A program made the translations under genes and the position numbers. From Dipodascopsis uninucleata var. uninucleata (Eukaryota > Ascomycota > Lipomycetes > Lipomycetales > Lipomycetaceae), in contig JAJLTO010000001.1 in the NCBI GenBank assembly GCA_030568195.1, forward strand, positions 1,426,001 through 1,490,000: a stretch of DNA of 64,000 nucleotides, written 5' to 3'. Numbering within the stretch: the first letter of the stretch is position 1; the number at the start of each line of letters is the position of its first letter. Under the pieces are notes generated by a model, which was not told the DNA's origin, searched no databases, and saw only the letters and a list, made by a program, of their open reading frames with translations. This document shows positions 32,251 through 42,050 of this stretch, piece after piece.

Positions 32251-33628
32251 TTTTCACACAAGCATGCGTCTCACGGCCTACCGAATTATAAAAGCGTTCT
32301 GTTATGAGACTTGTTTTTTTGGCTAATCACTCTAAGATATTGTTCATCGATACTGGATGATTCTACTCTTGTTTGTACTGGATCCTTGATTTTAGATATG
32401 ATATTACAAGCTCAGTACGAGGATAATTCTCACACAAGTATCCGAGCTTCCAAGGATATACACAAAACTGTAATTCATCGCCTTAATTAGAGGAAGAATT
32501 CTGTGAATTAGTAGCGAAATAAGCTTAACATCACCATATGTAGCCTTGCCAACTCGTTAGTAAAATACAGATTTTTGCGACATAAGACATATCTTGGTTC
32601 GTAGCTCGTATAATTTAGTTGGAAGTCTAAAAACGAGGTCCGAATATCCTTAATTGCTATTATAGTTCGGCCACTCTGCTTAATAGGTTAGTTACCGCTG
32701 CCGTTATGAACTTTCAACATTTGGCATATACTTGGAATTTGCGTGAGTCAGTCATCACGTGATGCTTAAGTGGCAAATAGCATGCAGTATAATTATGACT
32801 CGCTGTTATGACTCCAGATGACCCTGCATAACTACAAAAGCACTGTCTGCATAATTGTTAGGTGAAGAGATAAGACTTATCTATGTTACAAACAAATCTT
32901 TATCTTATCATTTCCCACATGGGTTGCTTTCTGCACGATGTCATATCCGACCATCCGTAGTGAAGGTATTTATTTAATTTTATGCTGTGGGCTGAGCCTT
33001 TTTATATGGTTGCAGATGATTATGTGTTCTGCTTACTTCTAATACCAACTGTGAGATTAGAGAAGCGGATTAAAAGTTGCTGTAACTGCGAGTGCATGCA
33101 ATTATAGGTCATTTTACCAAAAGCAAGTGCAATGTTCGTTTGCTTTGCGTTATACTGATGTAGTTTGAATGCTATTAGATACTGGCAGTGCATCGGATAC
33201 AGATTAAGTGGCCTTATGTCTATAAGGCATGTATACTCGCCAAGTATACGTGTAGTTTGCTTTTACTTCGTCCAGAGTTAGATAGCCTCTTTATCACGAA
33301 ATAGAGGTGCAATTCATTAGATAAGGTTATTCTAGCTGCAGAAATATATTTTGTTTGTATTCTAATTTTTAGTTATGCTTTTCCATGTAATACATTTGCA
33401 GATTCGTTAGTGTTTTCGCATAACTACACTATACCTGCTAGCCATAAAGCCACCTTCCTTCTTGGCTATCAATACTTATTTCTATACGATTTCTTCTCTC
33501 TTTTTTGTTTCTTCCTTTACATTTTTATACTCCTCTTTCTCCTCCATATAGTCTTAGAGATATATTTGAGGGAAGTCGTTTTCTTGGACTCAAGAAACTC
33601 GAAGCACTGTACAAGCTTGAGGTAGGAC
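32251..33628. other. Promoter and 5' leader of the ABC transporter gene
   Basis: About 1.4 kb without a gene. It contains an AP-1-type site and an E-box palindrome at 32744-32764 (listed separately) and a pyrimidine-rich strip at about 33478-33556 just before the start codon, typical of a fungal core promoter. Confidence 0.55.
32744..32764. promoter_or_regulatory. AP-1-type TGAGTCA next to a 12-bp E-box palindrome
   Basis: TGAGTCA at 32744-32750 is the consensus for Gcn4/AP-1 bZIP proteins. Three bases later, at 32753-32764, is the perfect palindrome CATCACGTGATG with a central CACGTG. They lie about 870 bp before the ABC exporter start codon. Yap1/Pap1-type bZIP factors control drug exporters in yeasts, so this is a plausible response element, though their preferred sites differ slightly (TTACTAA/TTAGTCA). 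Confidence 0.4.
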
Positions 33629-36600
33629 ATGGCTGAAAAAAGTGATCAGTCTACTCAGGCACCGCTGCTAGGTAGAAGCAGTGCATCTGCTCTCGCAGTA
33701 CCTCCTACAAAATATAACGATGAATTTTCTGGACTTGCTGTACATGAAGCGGCGATACTAAGAGAACAAGTGGAAGTTCCAGATGTCGTTACTTCTTATT
33801 TCTCCGCCTATCGTTATGCAACAAAGCAAGATATTCTGGCTATCAGCCTGGCACTTTTTTGTGCTGCTACTGAAGGTGCTATTAAGGCTATCATGCCTAT
33901 TGTGTTTGGCATTTTCGCAGAGGCCATGACAGAGTATATTAATTCATACTATTTTTACGATAAGTTTGGTGGTTATGAGAATTTCATGTTGTATAATGCT
34001 ACGTATTTCAATGGTACCTATGGTTTTAACGATACGTCGTCTTTTTATAATGAGACGTTGTACATGTTTAACGAGACCTTCCACAACTTCACTGATATTC
34101 CTAAGTATATTTCTCCTGAAGATTTCCAGCGACGTATGAGCTTCGGAGCCACTTATTATATTTACTTTGCGATTGCTGAATTTCTTTTTGCATTCACTTT
34201 TACCTACATTTTTATCGACAAAGGCGAAGTTATATCTAGCCGCATTCGACGTAACTATCTTAATTCCATCTTGAAGCAGAATATCGCTTACTTTGACAAG
34301 CTCGGAACTGGTGAAATCACTACTCGTATTTCTTCTGATACAATGATTATTCAAGATGGTATTTCTGAAAAACTGGGCTATCTTGTTTCTTTCTGTTCTA
34401 CTTTTGTCTGCTGTTTCATTGTTGGATATTCACTTTCACCAATATTAGCTGCGTTCCTCACCATTATCGCTGCTCTGATTGTCATTTCATTCTATTTCTC
34501 CTCAACTCGTATGACTGCACTGTATAAGAAGGCTCTCAACGGATCTTCTGCTGGTGGCTCCACTATTGAGGAAATTATTTCATCTATCAGAAATGTACAT
34601 GCTTTCGGAATGCAAGATCGTTTGTCCTCTAGATATGATTATTTCTTGGGAATCAGTCAAAAGTATGCAATTCGTGCAGGATTTTATGCGGGATCTATCA
34701 GTGGTATTGCATGGCTTGGTCTATATCTTGATGATGCTATGGCATTTTTCGTTGGAGCTAGACTTCTACAGGGTGGGCGAGTTTCAATTCTACAACTTGT
34801 TACTATCTTGGCTTCTATGATCCAGGGTCTTTTCGCAATTACATCAATTACACCACACGTTCGTGCAGTTTCGGCTGCTAGTTCTGCTGTTAATAAGATT
34901 TATACTACTATAGATCGTGCATCTGCTATTGATTCGTCTTCTGAATCTGGTAAAACTCTCGACAAAGTTGACGGTAATATTGAACTTAGAAATGTTAAAT
35001 TTATTTATCCTTCTCGACCCGATGTAGTTGTAATGCAGAATTTTAATCTCAAGATTAAGGCAGGTAGCACTGTTGCATTGGTAGGTGCAAGTGGATCTGG
35101 AAAGTCTACTATTGTGGGATTACTCGAGAGATTCTACAATCCAGTAGCTGGCGAAGTTATACTGGATGGAGTCAACACTAGCGAGTTGAATATTAGATGG
35201 CTACGTCAGCAGGTTGCACTAGTTTCGCAGGAGCCAATCCTTTTCGCAGGAACTGTGTACGAAAATGTTGCGTATGGCCTTATTGGGTCATCTTATGAAC
35301 ATGCTTCGGAAATTGAGAAGCGTGCACTTGTTGAAGAAGCGTGTCGTCAAGCTAATGCTATGATTTTTATTGATACTCTCCCGAAGGGTCTTGATACGCA
35401 TGTTGGTGAGCGTGGATTTCTCTTGTCCGGTGGTCAAAAGCAGCGAGTCGCAATTGCTCGTGCTATTGTATCTAATCCTAAGATTCTGCTGCTTGATGAG
35501 GCTACATCGGCTCTAGATACTAGAAGTGAGGGTATTGTTCAAGATGCTTTGGATCGTGCATCTAAAAATCGCACTACTATTGTCGTTGCTCACCGACTTT
35601 CGACTATCAAAGATGCAGACAATATTGTTGTAATGAAACATGGTGTTATTTTAGAACAGGGAACGCATGATGAATTGATTGCCAAGAAAGGTGACTACTA
35701 CGATCTTGTCAAGTCTCAAAATGTCACTGCTGAGATTTCAGATACTGCTAATTACGGTGTTCCTGAAGTTATTGAGGGTATTGAAGTTGACAGTGTAGAA
35801 GAGATCTTAGACGAAAAGGCTGCAGTTGAAGCTTACGAGAGGGAACGTACTTTTGATGATGATCAAGCCGAAGGAGTGTCTTCAGGTCTTTCGTCCGATG
35901 ATGACGAAAAAGAAACTTCCCGTTTAATTTTGTCCAAGACCAAGACTGCTCGTTCCATTTCATCTGTTGTTGCTTCTAACTTTGTTGAACCTGAGGAGAG
36001 AAGATTCTCCGTTGGTGAAATTATGTATTTCTTGCTAGAGCTTAGTTTGCCTGAGAAAAAGTTGAATTTTGCTGCTCTTGTGTTTACTCTCATCATGGCG
36101 GCAGGATATCCTTATCTTGGTACAGTTTATTCTGGATCTGTTGACGCTTTAGGTGAAACAAATTATGATGATATGGATAGAAGACTGTTGAGATATAACA
36201 TTACATATCTTATTATGGGTGCAATCGAACTGGTCAGTCCTATTATGGCAGTTGGCTTGTTCTCGTACTCTGGTCAGCGTCTTGTTCGTCGTATCCGAAT
36301 GCGCACACTTCGTCAGATAACGCGACAGGATATTGCATTCTTCGATAAGAAAGAGAATACTGCGGGAAGCCTCACATCAGCGATTTCAAAGGACTCACAG
36401 GCAATTGAGGGATTGTCTGGTGCTACTCTTGGACAGATTATTAGTTCTTTGGTTATGATTTTCGGTGGTATTGGTGTTGCACTTGGTATCTCGTTGAAAT
36501 TGGCGGCAGTTTCGAGTCCTTGTATTCCACTGCTTCTTGGTGCTGGTTTTTATCGTTTCTACTTGCTCGCAAAACACCAAGAGCGTGTCAAAGCTGCTTA

Positions 36601-37771
36601 TGGAGCTACGTCGGCTTATGCGTGTGAGGCTGCTTCTTCTATCAAGACCGTAGCTGCACTTACCAGAGAAGAAGATGTTATTGACACTTACGCACATTCC
36701 TTGGAAAGCCTATATAAAAGGGGTCGCGTTCAGAACATGTACAGCGCTGCTTTATATGGTGCTGCTCAAGGACTGGTGTATTTAATTATGTCGCTCATGT
36801 TCTGGTACGGAAGTACTCTTGTCCGTACAGGTCAATATTCAGTTTTTATGTTCTTCGTTGCTGTCATTGGTATTGTTAATGGCTCTCAGAATGGATCTAT
36901 TGTCTTCTCATATGCCCTTGATATGGCCAAGGCTTATGATTCTGCTGGAAATCTCAAGCGCTTGTACATGAAAGAGCCTGTTGTTGATGCTTGGAGTCAA
37001 GAAGGTATTGTTCTGGAGAATGTTAGTGGAAATATTGAGTTTAAAGACGTCCATTTCAGATATCCAACGCGTCTTCAAGTTCCAGTTCTGAGAGGTGTGA
37101 GTTTTTCAGTTAAGAAAGGTCAATTCATTGCTCTTGTTGGTTCCTCTGGCTGTGGTAAGAGTACAAGTATCGGTCTCATTGAAAGATTTTATAATCCACT
37201 GTCTGGACAAATCTTATTGGATGGACGGGACATCTCTACACTCAACATCAATGCTTATAGAAGCCATATTGCTCTTGTTTCACAGGAACCTACTTTGTAC
37301 TCTGGCTCTGTCCGTGACAATGTTAAACTCGGAAGTCTTGATCCAAACGTCTCTGATCAGAAGATGTATGAGGTTTGTAAGCAAGCTAATATTCATGACT
37401 TCATTATGTCTTTACCGGATGGATACGACACTCTTTGTGGTTCTAAGGGTTCATTATTCTCTGGTGGCCAGAAGCAAAGAATTGCGATTGCTCGCGCCCT
37501 GATCCGTGATCCAAAGATTTTACTTCTGGATGAAGCTACGTCAGCACTTGACAACGAATCTGAAAAGATAGTGCAAGCTGCTCTTGATAACGCTTCTAAA
37601 GGAAGAACTACTATTTCTATCGCTCACAGACTGAGCACTATTCAGAAGGCTGATATCATCTATGTTTTTGAGGATGGTAAGATTCTCGAATATGGAAATC
37701 ATCAGGAACTCCTTAAGAACAGGAGCAAGTACTGGGAATTGGTAAATCTTCAGGCGTTGGAGAGAACGTAA
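33629..37771 (+). CDS. ABCB/MDR-type full ABC transporter (Ste6/Pmd1-like)
   Basis: Full exporter of 1380 residues with TMD-NBD-TMD-NBD order, in one exon. NBD1: Walker A GASGSGKST near residue 488, signature LSGGQKQR near 600, Walker B ILLLDEATSALD. NBD2: Walker A GSSGCGKST near 1171, signature FSGGQKQR near 1277, Walker B ILLLDEATSALD. Both sites look catalytically complete, with D-loops and switch His (VVAHRLST and SIAHRLST). The first extracellular loop (about residues 110-165) is expanded and carries six N-glycosylation sequons. A charged linker with poly-acidic SSDDDEKE joins the halves near 755. Relatives export drugs, lipids or farnesylated mating pheromone; the sequence does not decide which. 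Plasma membrane is the likely site. Confidence 0.95.
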   Translation: MAEKSDQSTQAPLLGRSSASALAVPPTKYNDEFSGLAVHEAAILREQVEVPDVVTSYFSAYRYATKQDILAISLALFCAATEGAIKAIMPIVFGIFAEAMTEYINSYYFYDKFGGYENFMLYNATYFNGTYGFNDTSSFYNETLYMFNETFHNFTDIPKYISPEDFQRRMSFGATYYIYFAIAEFLFAFTFTYIFIDKGEVISSRIRRNYLNSILKQNIAYFDKLGTGEITTRISSDTMIIQDGISEKLGYLVSFCSTFVCCFIVGYSLSPILAAFLTIIAALIVISFYFSSTRMTALYKKALNGSSAGGSTIEEIISSIRNVHAFGMQDRLSSRYDYFLGISQKYAIRAGFYAGSISGIAWLGLYLDDAMAFFVGARLLQGGRVSILQLVTILASMIQGLFAITSITPHVRAVSAASSAVNKIYTTIDRASAIDSSSESGKTLDKVDGNIELRNVKFIYPSRPDVVVMQNFNLKIKAGSTVALVGASGSGKSTIVGLLERFYNPVAGEVILDGVNTSELNIRWLRQQVALVSQEPILFAGTVYENVAYGLIGSSYEHASEIEKRALVEEACRQANAMIFIDTLPKGLDTHVGERGFLLSGGQKQRVAIARAIVSNPKILLLDEATSALDTRSEGIVQDALDRASKNRTTIVVAHRLSTIKDADNIVVMKHGVILEQGTHDELIAKKGDYYDLVKSQNVTAEISDTANYGVPEVIEGIEVDSVEEILDEKAAVEAYERERTFDDDQAEGVSSGLSSDDDEKETSRLILSKTKTARSISSVVASNFVEPEERRFSVGEIMYFLLELSLPEKKLNFAALVFTLIMAAGYPYLGTVYSGSVDALGETNYDDMDRRLLRYNITYLIMGAIELVSPIMAVGLFSYSGQRLVRRIRMRTLRQITRQDIAFFDKKENTAGSLTSAISKDSQAIEGLSGATLGQIISSLVMIFGGIGVALGISLKLAAVSSPCIPLLLGAGFYRFYLLAKHQERVKAAYGATSAYACEAASSIKTVAALTREEDVIDTYAHSLESLYKRGRVQNMYSAALYGAAQGLVYLIMSLMFWYGSTLVRTGQYSVFMFFVAVIGIVNGSQNGSIVFSYALDMAKAYDSAGNLKRLYMKEPVVDAWSQEGIVLENVSGNIEFKDVHFRYPTRLQVPVLRGVSFSVKKGQFIALVGSSGCGKSTSIGLIERFYNPLSGQILLDGRDISTLNINAYRSHIALVSQEPTLYSGSVRDNVKLGSLDPNVSDQKMYEVCKQANIHDFIMSLPDGYDTLCGSKGSLFSGGQKQRIAIARALIRDPKILLLDEATSALDNESEKIVQAALDNASKGRTTISIAHRLSTIQKADIIYVFEDGKILEYGNHQELLKNRSKYWELVNLQALERT

Positions 37772-38229
37772 TCCTAACAGAAGCAAGGCATAGAAAGTAC
37801 TGAAAGGCATCTTATTTTTCAAAAATTGTATCTCAGCTCATCCTCACTCGAGATTTGAGGTATTACATATTATGCACTTAGCATTGTGCAAAAATTTTCA
37901 TTATCATGCTTTTATTTCTGGATTTTTATTAATGGGATTATTTAAATTGTATTGATAGATGTTAGTGGGAGTTGATAGATACATAGAGGCTACATAGAGG
38001 CGATATATTATTTACATTATCAAATTGTATTTTTCACGCTTCGAATAGGTATATGGTGTGAAGTTTGATACATATATATAGCAAAAATGATAAGTGGCTA
38101 TAACTAAACATGGAATGCGTGAATTGCTTAGTAACAAGGTGAATGTGCTCGATCCTTTACTTCTCATGCTTGTGTGAAGTATCAATAAAGGATTCCTGCA
38201 GTCTATTTATCCGTATATTACCCAAAATA
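37772..38229. other. Intergenic between ABC transporter and CDC43
   Basis: About 0.46 kb between two convergent genes. It includes a short tandem duplication, ACATAGAGGCT-like, near 37980-38000. Nothing else recognised. Confidence 0.5.
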
Positions 38230-39558
38230 TCAATATCCACTTAATATCGACAGCAGATGGTTCTTTGCATCAATACTGATACATAGAGTTGGATCAATTG
38301 TTTTTAAATCCCATAGCTCACTAGGGAACTCTGTGTCAGTTAAGTTGGCTTGACGCTTTCGTAAAGTATCCACAGAGAGGGATATAGCAGCTAGACCCAA
38401 GCACGAGTGTAATAAATCAGGTAGAGCACCAGGGAGCTTGCCAAATCCTCCAATTAGTTGATGTTGAGTCTCACTTAGAAGGAACCTAATATTTGCTTCT
38501 GGATTACATAGTCTGTGGCAGTCACCAATCATCTCAAGACTTGCGCCGGTCCAAAAGGAATAACATGTATCGGAAGGTTTATTGAATCGCCCATTAAAGC
38601 CAGCAACGTAAGCAAAATCCTGATGCCCTTTCTGATGCGAAGATGGGCCCTCAATAATATATTCATTCTTAGCAATCTGTAGGTTTAATGAACGAACCTC
38701 ACCGTCATTCTCGCAACTTTCACTGTCATCTGTATCATCATCATCGTACTCGTCAATATCCTGATGAAATACGAGAAATTTCAAAAGAGATTCCTTTAAA
38801 CTGTGATCAATTACTCGATCAAATACGCCTAACAATCTTAACGCACCAATTCCACAATACGTTAAGCCAGCATGCCCTTCGCCATATGTTGCATTAGAAA
38901 TACCACCATCGTACGTTATGCAAGTAAGCACATATCTCGTAGCTGTAGAAATGTCTATATCACCTGCCCTGTTTTCAGGCACCCCGAGCATCATTCGTAT
39001 AGCTGACGCACAATAGAGTATCCTAAGATCATGTTCACCATATATTTCGCCTTCCTCTTTAAGATAAAATGCACCAAAGCTACCATTTGGTCTTTGACAT
39101 TTCCGTAGCCATTTCCGCATAGCGTCGCGATTGATTCTAGAAAAATTATCTCGCAGAGTTACTAATGTTGCTAAAGCAAAATAAGTACCTGCAACATTGC
39201 CAATGTCATAATCCACCAAAGATAATTCCTTTGATTCTTCTTCCCTGTGCTTTGGAACTGCAGTTGCTGGCGTTCCTCGAAATCCACTACCGTCAGGCAG
39301 GAGGCAAGTGTCATATATCCAATCTATCCATTGCTCTATTTGATCCGTCGAGATTGGTTCTTTCAACCCGCGTTGACTATTTTGTAGTTTCACAAATTCA
39401 GACTGGCTATCAAATGGGAGTACTCCCAGAATATCCAGTGAAAAAATGCAAAAGAATATCATTGATAATCGACTATGATCTACCACCATATAGTGATGTG
39501 GCAGAAGATTCAAGTTTCTCATGTAATAAGAGGCATGGCGACTTCTAGAAAATTGCAT
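38230..39558 (-). CDS. CDC43: Geranylgeranyltransferase type I beta subunit
   Basis: Zinc-dependent beta subunit that, with the shared alpha subunit, attaches geranylgeranyl to CaaL proteins such as Rho and Cdc42. One exon of 442 residues, normal for fungi. Prenyltransferase repeats are evident: MRKWLRKCQRPNGSFGAFY, YVLTCITYDGGISNATYGEGHAGLTYCGIGAL, and KPSDTCYSFWTGASLEMIG. Zinc ligands fit the family: Asp and Cys of DTCYSFW, and His of LLHSCLGLAAISL. The N-terminus HASYYMRNLNLLPHHY matches the start of the first alpha-alpha repeat. An acidic insert (EYDDDDTDDSESCENDGE) lies between repeats. The type II (Bet2) and farnesyl (Ram1) paralogs fit less well. Confidence 0.9.
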   Translation of the reverse strand: MQFSRSRHASYYMRNLNLLPHHYMVVDHSRLSMIFFCIFSLDILGVLPFDSQSEFVKLQNSQRGLKEPISTDQIEQWIDWIYDTCLLPDGSGFRGTPATAVPKHREEESKELSLVDYDIGNVAGTYFALATLVTLRDNFSRINRDAMRKWLRKCQRPNGSFGAFYLKEEGEIYGEHDLRILYCASAIRMMLGVPENRAGDIDISTATRYVLTCITYDGGISNATYGEGHAGLTYCGIGALRLLGVFDRVIDHSLKESLLKFLVFHQDIDEYDDDDTDDSESCENDGEVRSLNLQIAKNEYIIEGPSSHQKGHQDFAYVAGFNGRFNKPSDTCYSFWTGASLEMIGDCHRLCNPEANIRFLLSETQHQLIGGFGKLPGALPDLLHSCLGLAAISLSVDTLRKRQANLTDTEFPSELWDLKTIDPTLCISIDAKNHLLSILSGY

Positions 39559-40037
39559 TTCTACTGTAGTGAATTCATAAATTCATGTAGTTAATGGAAA
39601 CACTTTTACTCAAATTAGGCAAAAGAGCTACTCCACCTCTAAGCTCAAGGTCGAGAGACTGCTGTAACGCTTTCTATTCATATTTGCATTAATGCTTGAG
39701 ATTGCTGTACTGTCGCGGCAATAGCCCAAACCCAGTTTATATTTTGTACGGCATATCTTGATTATAGCCCCATTCATTGTAATTTACCTCGTATATTGAA
39801 GAGATTTCGCCGTCAATAATAGAAAGAACGAACACCGAAAAATTAAATTGCATCTGTACAGAATATCCAGCAATTTCAGAAGAATTACTAATTCTGTATT
39901 TTTTAGTAAGGGCTCCTCGAGTCAGAAGAAACGCGGTGGTTTGAAAGTAAACAAACAGTTCACAGATTAAATACTCTCAAGATAGCAGACGATATCTGCA
40001 CTCGTTTATAAAAAAATAACGCGACGAAGAAGATACA
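39559..40037. other. Divergent promoter region of CDC43 and NNF1
   Basis: About 0.48 kb. Two ACGCG cores, at 39931-39935 and 40019-40023, precede the NNF1 start codon; ACGCG is the heart of the MluI cell-cycle box used at G1/S in yeasts. No gene. Confidence 0.45.
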
Positions 40038-40821
40038 ATGGCTGGAAATGAAGTCTCCGTGTCTATTAGAAATAAGCGTCTGCGCGAAGTCTTTCAACGT
40101 TCTTTGCAAGAGTCTACTCGGGCGCTAACGTTTGAGAAGCTAGCACAATGCTATCCTTATGTTGCAGAGCACGGTGCCGATGGACTGCGAGAAGCCATGA
40201 ATCAAGCAATGCGCTTCTGGGAGTCTAGCTCTACAGTAAGTTATCTTTATCGTAAAAAGTATATAGTTAACTATGTATTTACTAATATATACTCCTTTTC
40301 TAGCGAGAATTCGAAGCTATACTAGAAGAACGGGACGTCACAGCGAAGTTAGCAGCATTAGATCAGTTAATAGAAGAGGCACGAGAGCGAAAGAAAAAGG
40401 GGAAAGAGAAGCAATTGTTTATTGAGAGTCTTACACCTGAGGAAATCTTGCAGTCGCACTTGTTACCTATAAATTTGACTGAAGCCGAGCGTCTAGAGAA
40501 GCGCATCGAGGAGGTGAGTGCAATTGTAGTTTTCATGATGATCTCGCATTGTGACTAACAGGATTTAAGACCCAGTCTATGAACAAGAAAATGCTTAAGG
40601 AGATCACAGAGCAAGAAAATGAAATAAATGAACTATTTAGTAAAATCAACAGATCGTTAAGTGATTTATCATCAGTAAGTTACACTGATTTCTTCCACCT
40701 TTAGTATATTACTAAATAGTGTTTCTAGGCTTCCAAGGAAACAGAGGTATTACCAGAGCAAGAAGAGCTTCAGAAGAATATAAAAGATATCAACGGATTT
40801 GTGAGCCATTTGACGTGGTAG
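40038..40821 (+). CDS. NNF1: MIND kinetochore complex subunit Nnf1
   Basis: Coiled-coil subunit of the Mis12/MIND complex, which links centromeric chromatin to Ndc80 at the outer kinetochore. Four exons: 40038-40235, 40304-40513, 40570-40674 and 40729-40821; joined 606 nt, 201 residues, equal to yeast Nnf1. Family blocks: RNKRLREVFQRSLQESTRALTFEKLAQCYP at the start, then FWESSSTREFEAILEERDV across intron 1, LDQLIEEARERKK, and LTPEEILQSHLLPINLTEAERL. In intron 2 the acceptor at 40569 was preferred, since one eight bases earlier leads quickly to a stop and sits too close to the CTAAC branch site. The last exons encode a helical coil. Confidence 0.9.
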
Positions 40822-41009
40822 TAATTATTTATTTTACTGTAATTAAATATTATATATAAGCACTGAAATACTAGCTAATACCTTCCCATTGCCCAATTAC
40901 TAGCTACTAGCACAAATAACAAAGCAGAACAAAATTTTGGCGATATAGAATGAGCGTTTCCTGAAATCTGTTACAAATTATTTTAAATAGTGAATTATGA
41001 AAACTTGAT

Positions 41010-42050
41010 TCACGTACACTTTTCACACGTTGAAAAACCAGGCTTGGACTCTTCTTCTGGCGTCATAAGCATGCCATGAAAACAATTCTTATATTCGTTA
41101 TAATTGAAACTTTTGGATCTATTCTTGAGAGTCTGATATAAATCTGGTTTGTTAAAGCTTTCGGAGTTTTGTTTCACCGATTCGTCACTTAGCTCAATAC
41201 TTTTCCTGCGTAGCAAATCGTCTGTGTTTGGATCTTGCCTAGAAGGAGGATCATATTTGTACGCAAACCCTTCCTCATCGTCAATAGTAGAAGCAGAATC
41301 AGTATTTTGTCTCTGATTATAGTATAAATGTTTGAGGTCGTTAATTTTGTAGTGTGCTTTTGCGCTATCAGTCGATTTACTCGGTGCGTTAATTGAGAGA
41401 TCGCCCATATTTTCATCGATTTTTTCCGTACCATCGCTCTTCCTGCGATTCAATTCATCAGTATAACGAGAAGTAGATGCTCTCTTCAAGCGAGGTGACT
41501 CAGAAATCTGTGAGTCAGATTCAGATTCAGATTCCGAAGGCGGGATCGATTCTTTTTCCAGGAGCGAGCGAGTCTGACGCCCACCCGCTGAGAGCATATA
41601 ACCCTTATCATCATAGGGTGTTCTATCTTTTGAGGGGTGGCCATGAGCATGAAAACGATGATGGTGGTGATGACGATAGTTGTCTTTATCGTTATCGGTT
41701 GTCGACGTCTGTTTGTCTTCAATCTTTCGCTCTGGATGCCTTAGATGAGATAGAAATGGTTGTGGATCATATAATTTCCATTTACTATCTCTAATGAACT
41801 TGTCATTTTCTCCGGATGACGGATTGGCTTGATGATCGCTTGCATGAGATGCGTGACAATGCTTTAAACCATGTATGAATTTGCTAAAGTTGGCTCTACC
41901 ATCGATAAAGCGAGTGCCTTCATATCCCCGCACAAAACCACTCTCGTCGTCCGATTCAGATCCAGTTGACTCCTCAGAAGAGTAGCCTGGAGAGAAATAC
42001 TTCGAATTCGGAACTCCTAGATGTGACCTACTTTCTTGGTGTGTAGTCAT
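41010..42050 (-). CDS. Disordered His/Ser/Asp-rich protein, unknown
   Basis: I do not recognise this 346-residue protein. It is almost wholly hydrophilic and probably disordered. Visible features: an early Ser/acid-rich segment (GYSSEESTGSESDDESG), a His-rich centre (DNYRHHHHHRFHAHGHP near residue 128), an alternating Ser-Glu/Asp run (PPSESESESDSQ), several RRKS or RLKRAS sites that suit basophilic kinases, and a C-terminal CEKC pair two residues before the end. There is no signal peptide or membrane helix. The frame is long, uninterrupted and starts with ATG, so I think it is real. It is convergent with NNF1, 188 bp apart. Metal binding is a guess. Confidence 0.65.
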   Translation of the reverse strand: MTTHQESRSHLGVPNSKYFSPGYSSEESTGSESDDESGFVRGYEGTRFIDGRANFSKFIHGLKHCHASHASDHQANPSSGENDKFIRDSKWKLYDPQPFLSHLRHPERKIEDKQTSTTDNDKDNYRHHHHHRFHAHGHPSKDRTPYDDKGYMLSAGGRQTRSLLEKESIPPSESESESDSQISESPRLKRASTSRYTDELNRRKSDGTEKIDENMGDLSINAPSKSTDSAKAHYKINDLKHLYYNQRQNTDSASTIDDEEGFAYKYDPPSRQDPNTDDLLRRKSIELSDESVKQNSESFNKPDLYQTLKNRSKSFNYNEYKNCFHGMLMTPEEESKPGFSTCEKCT

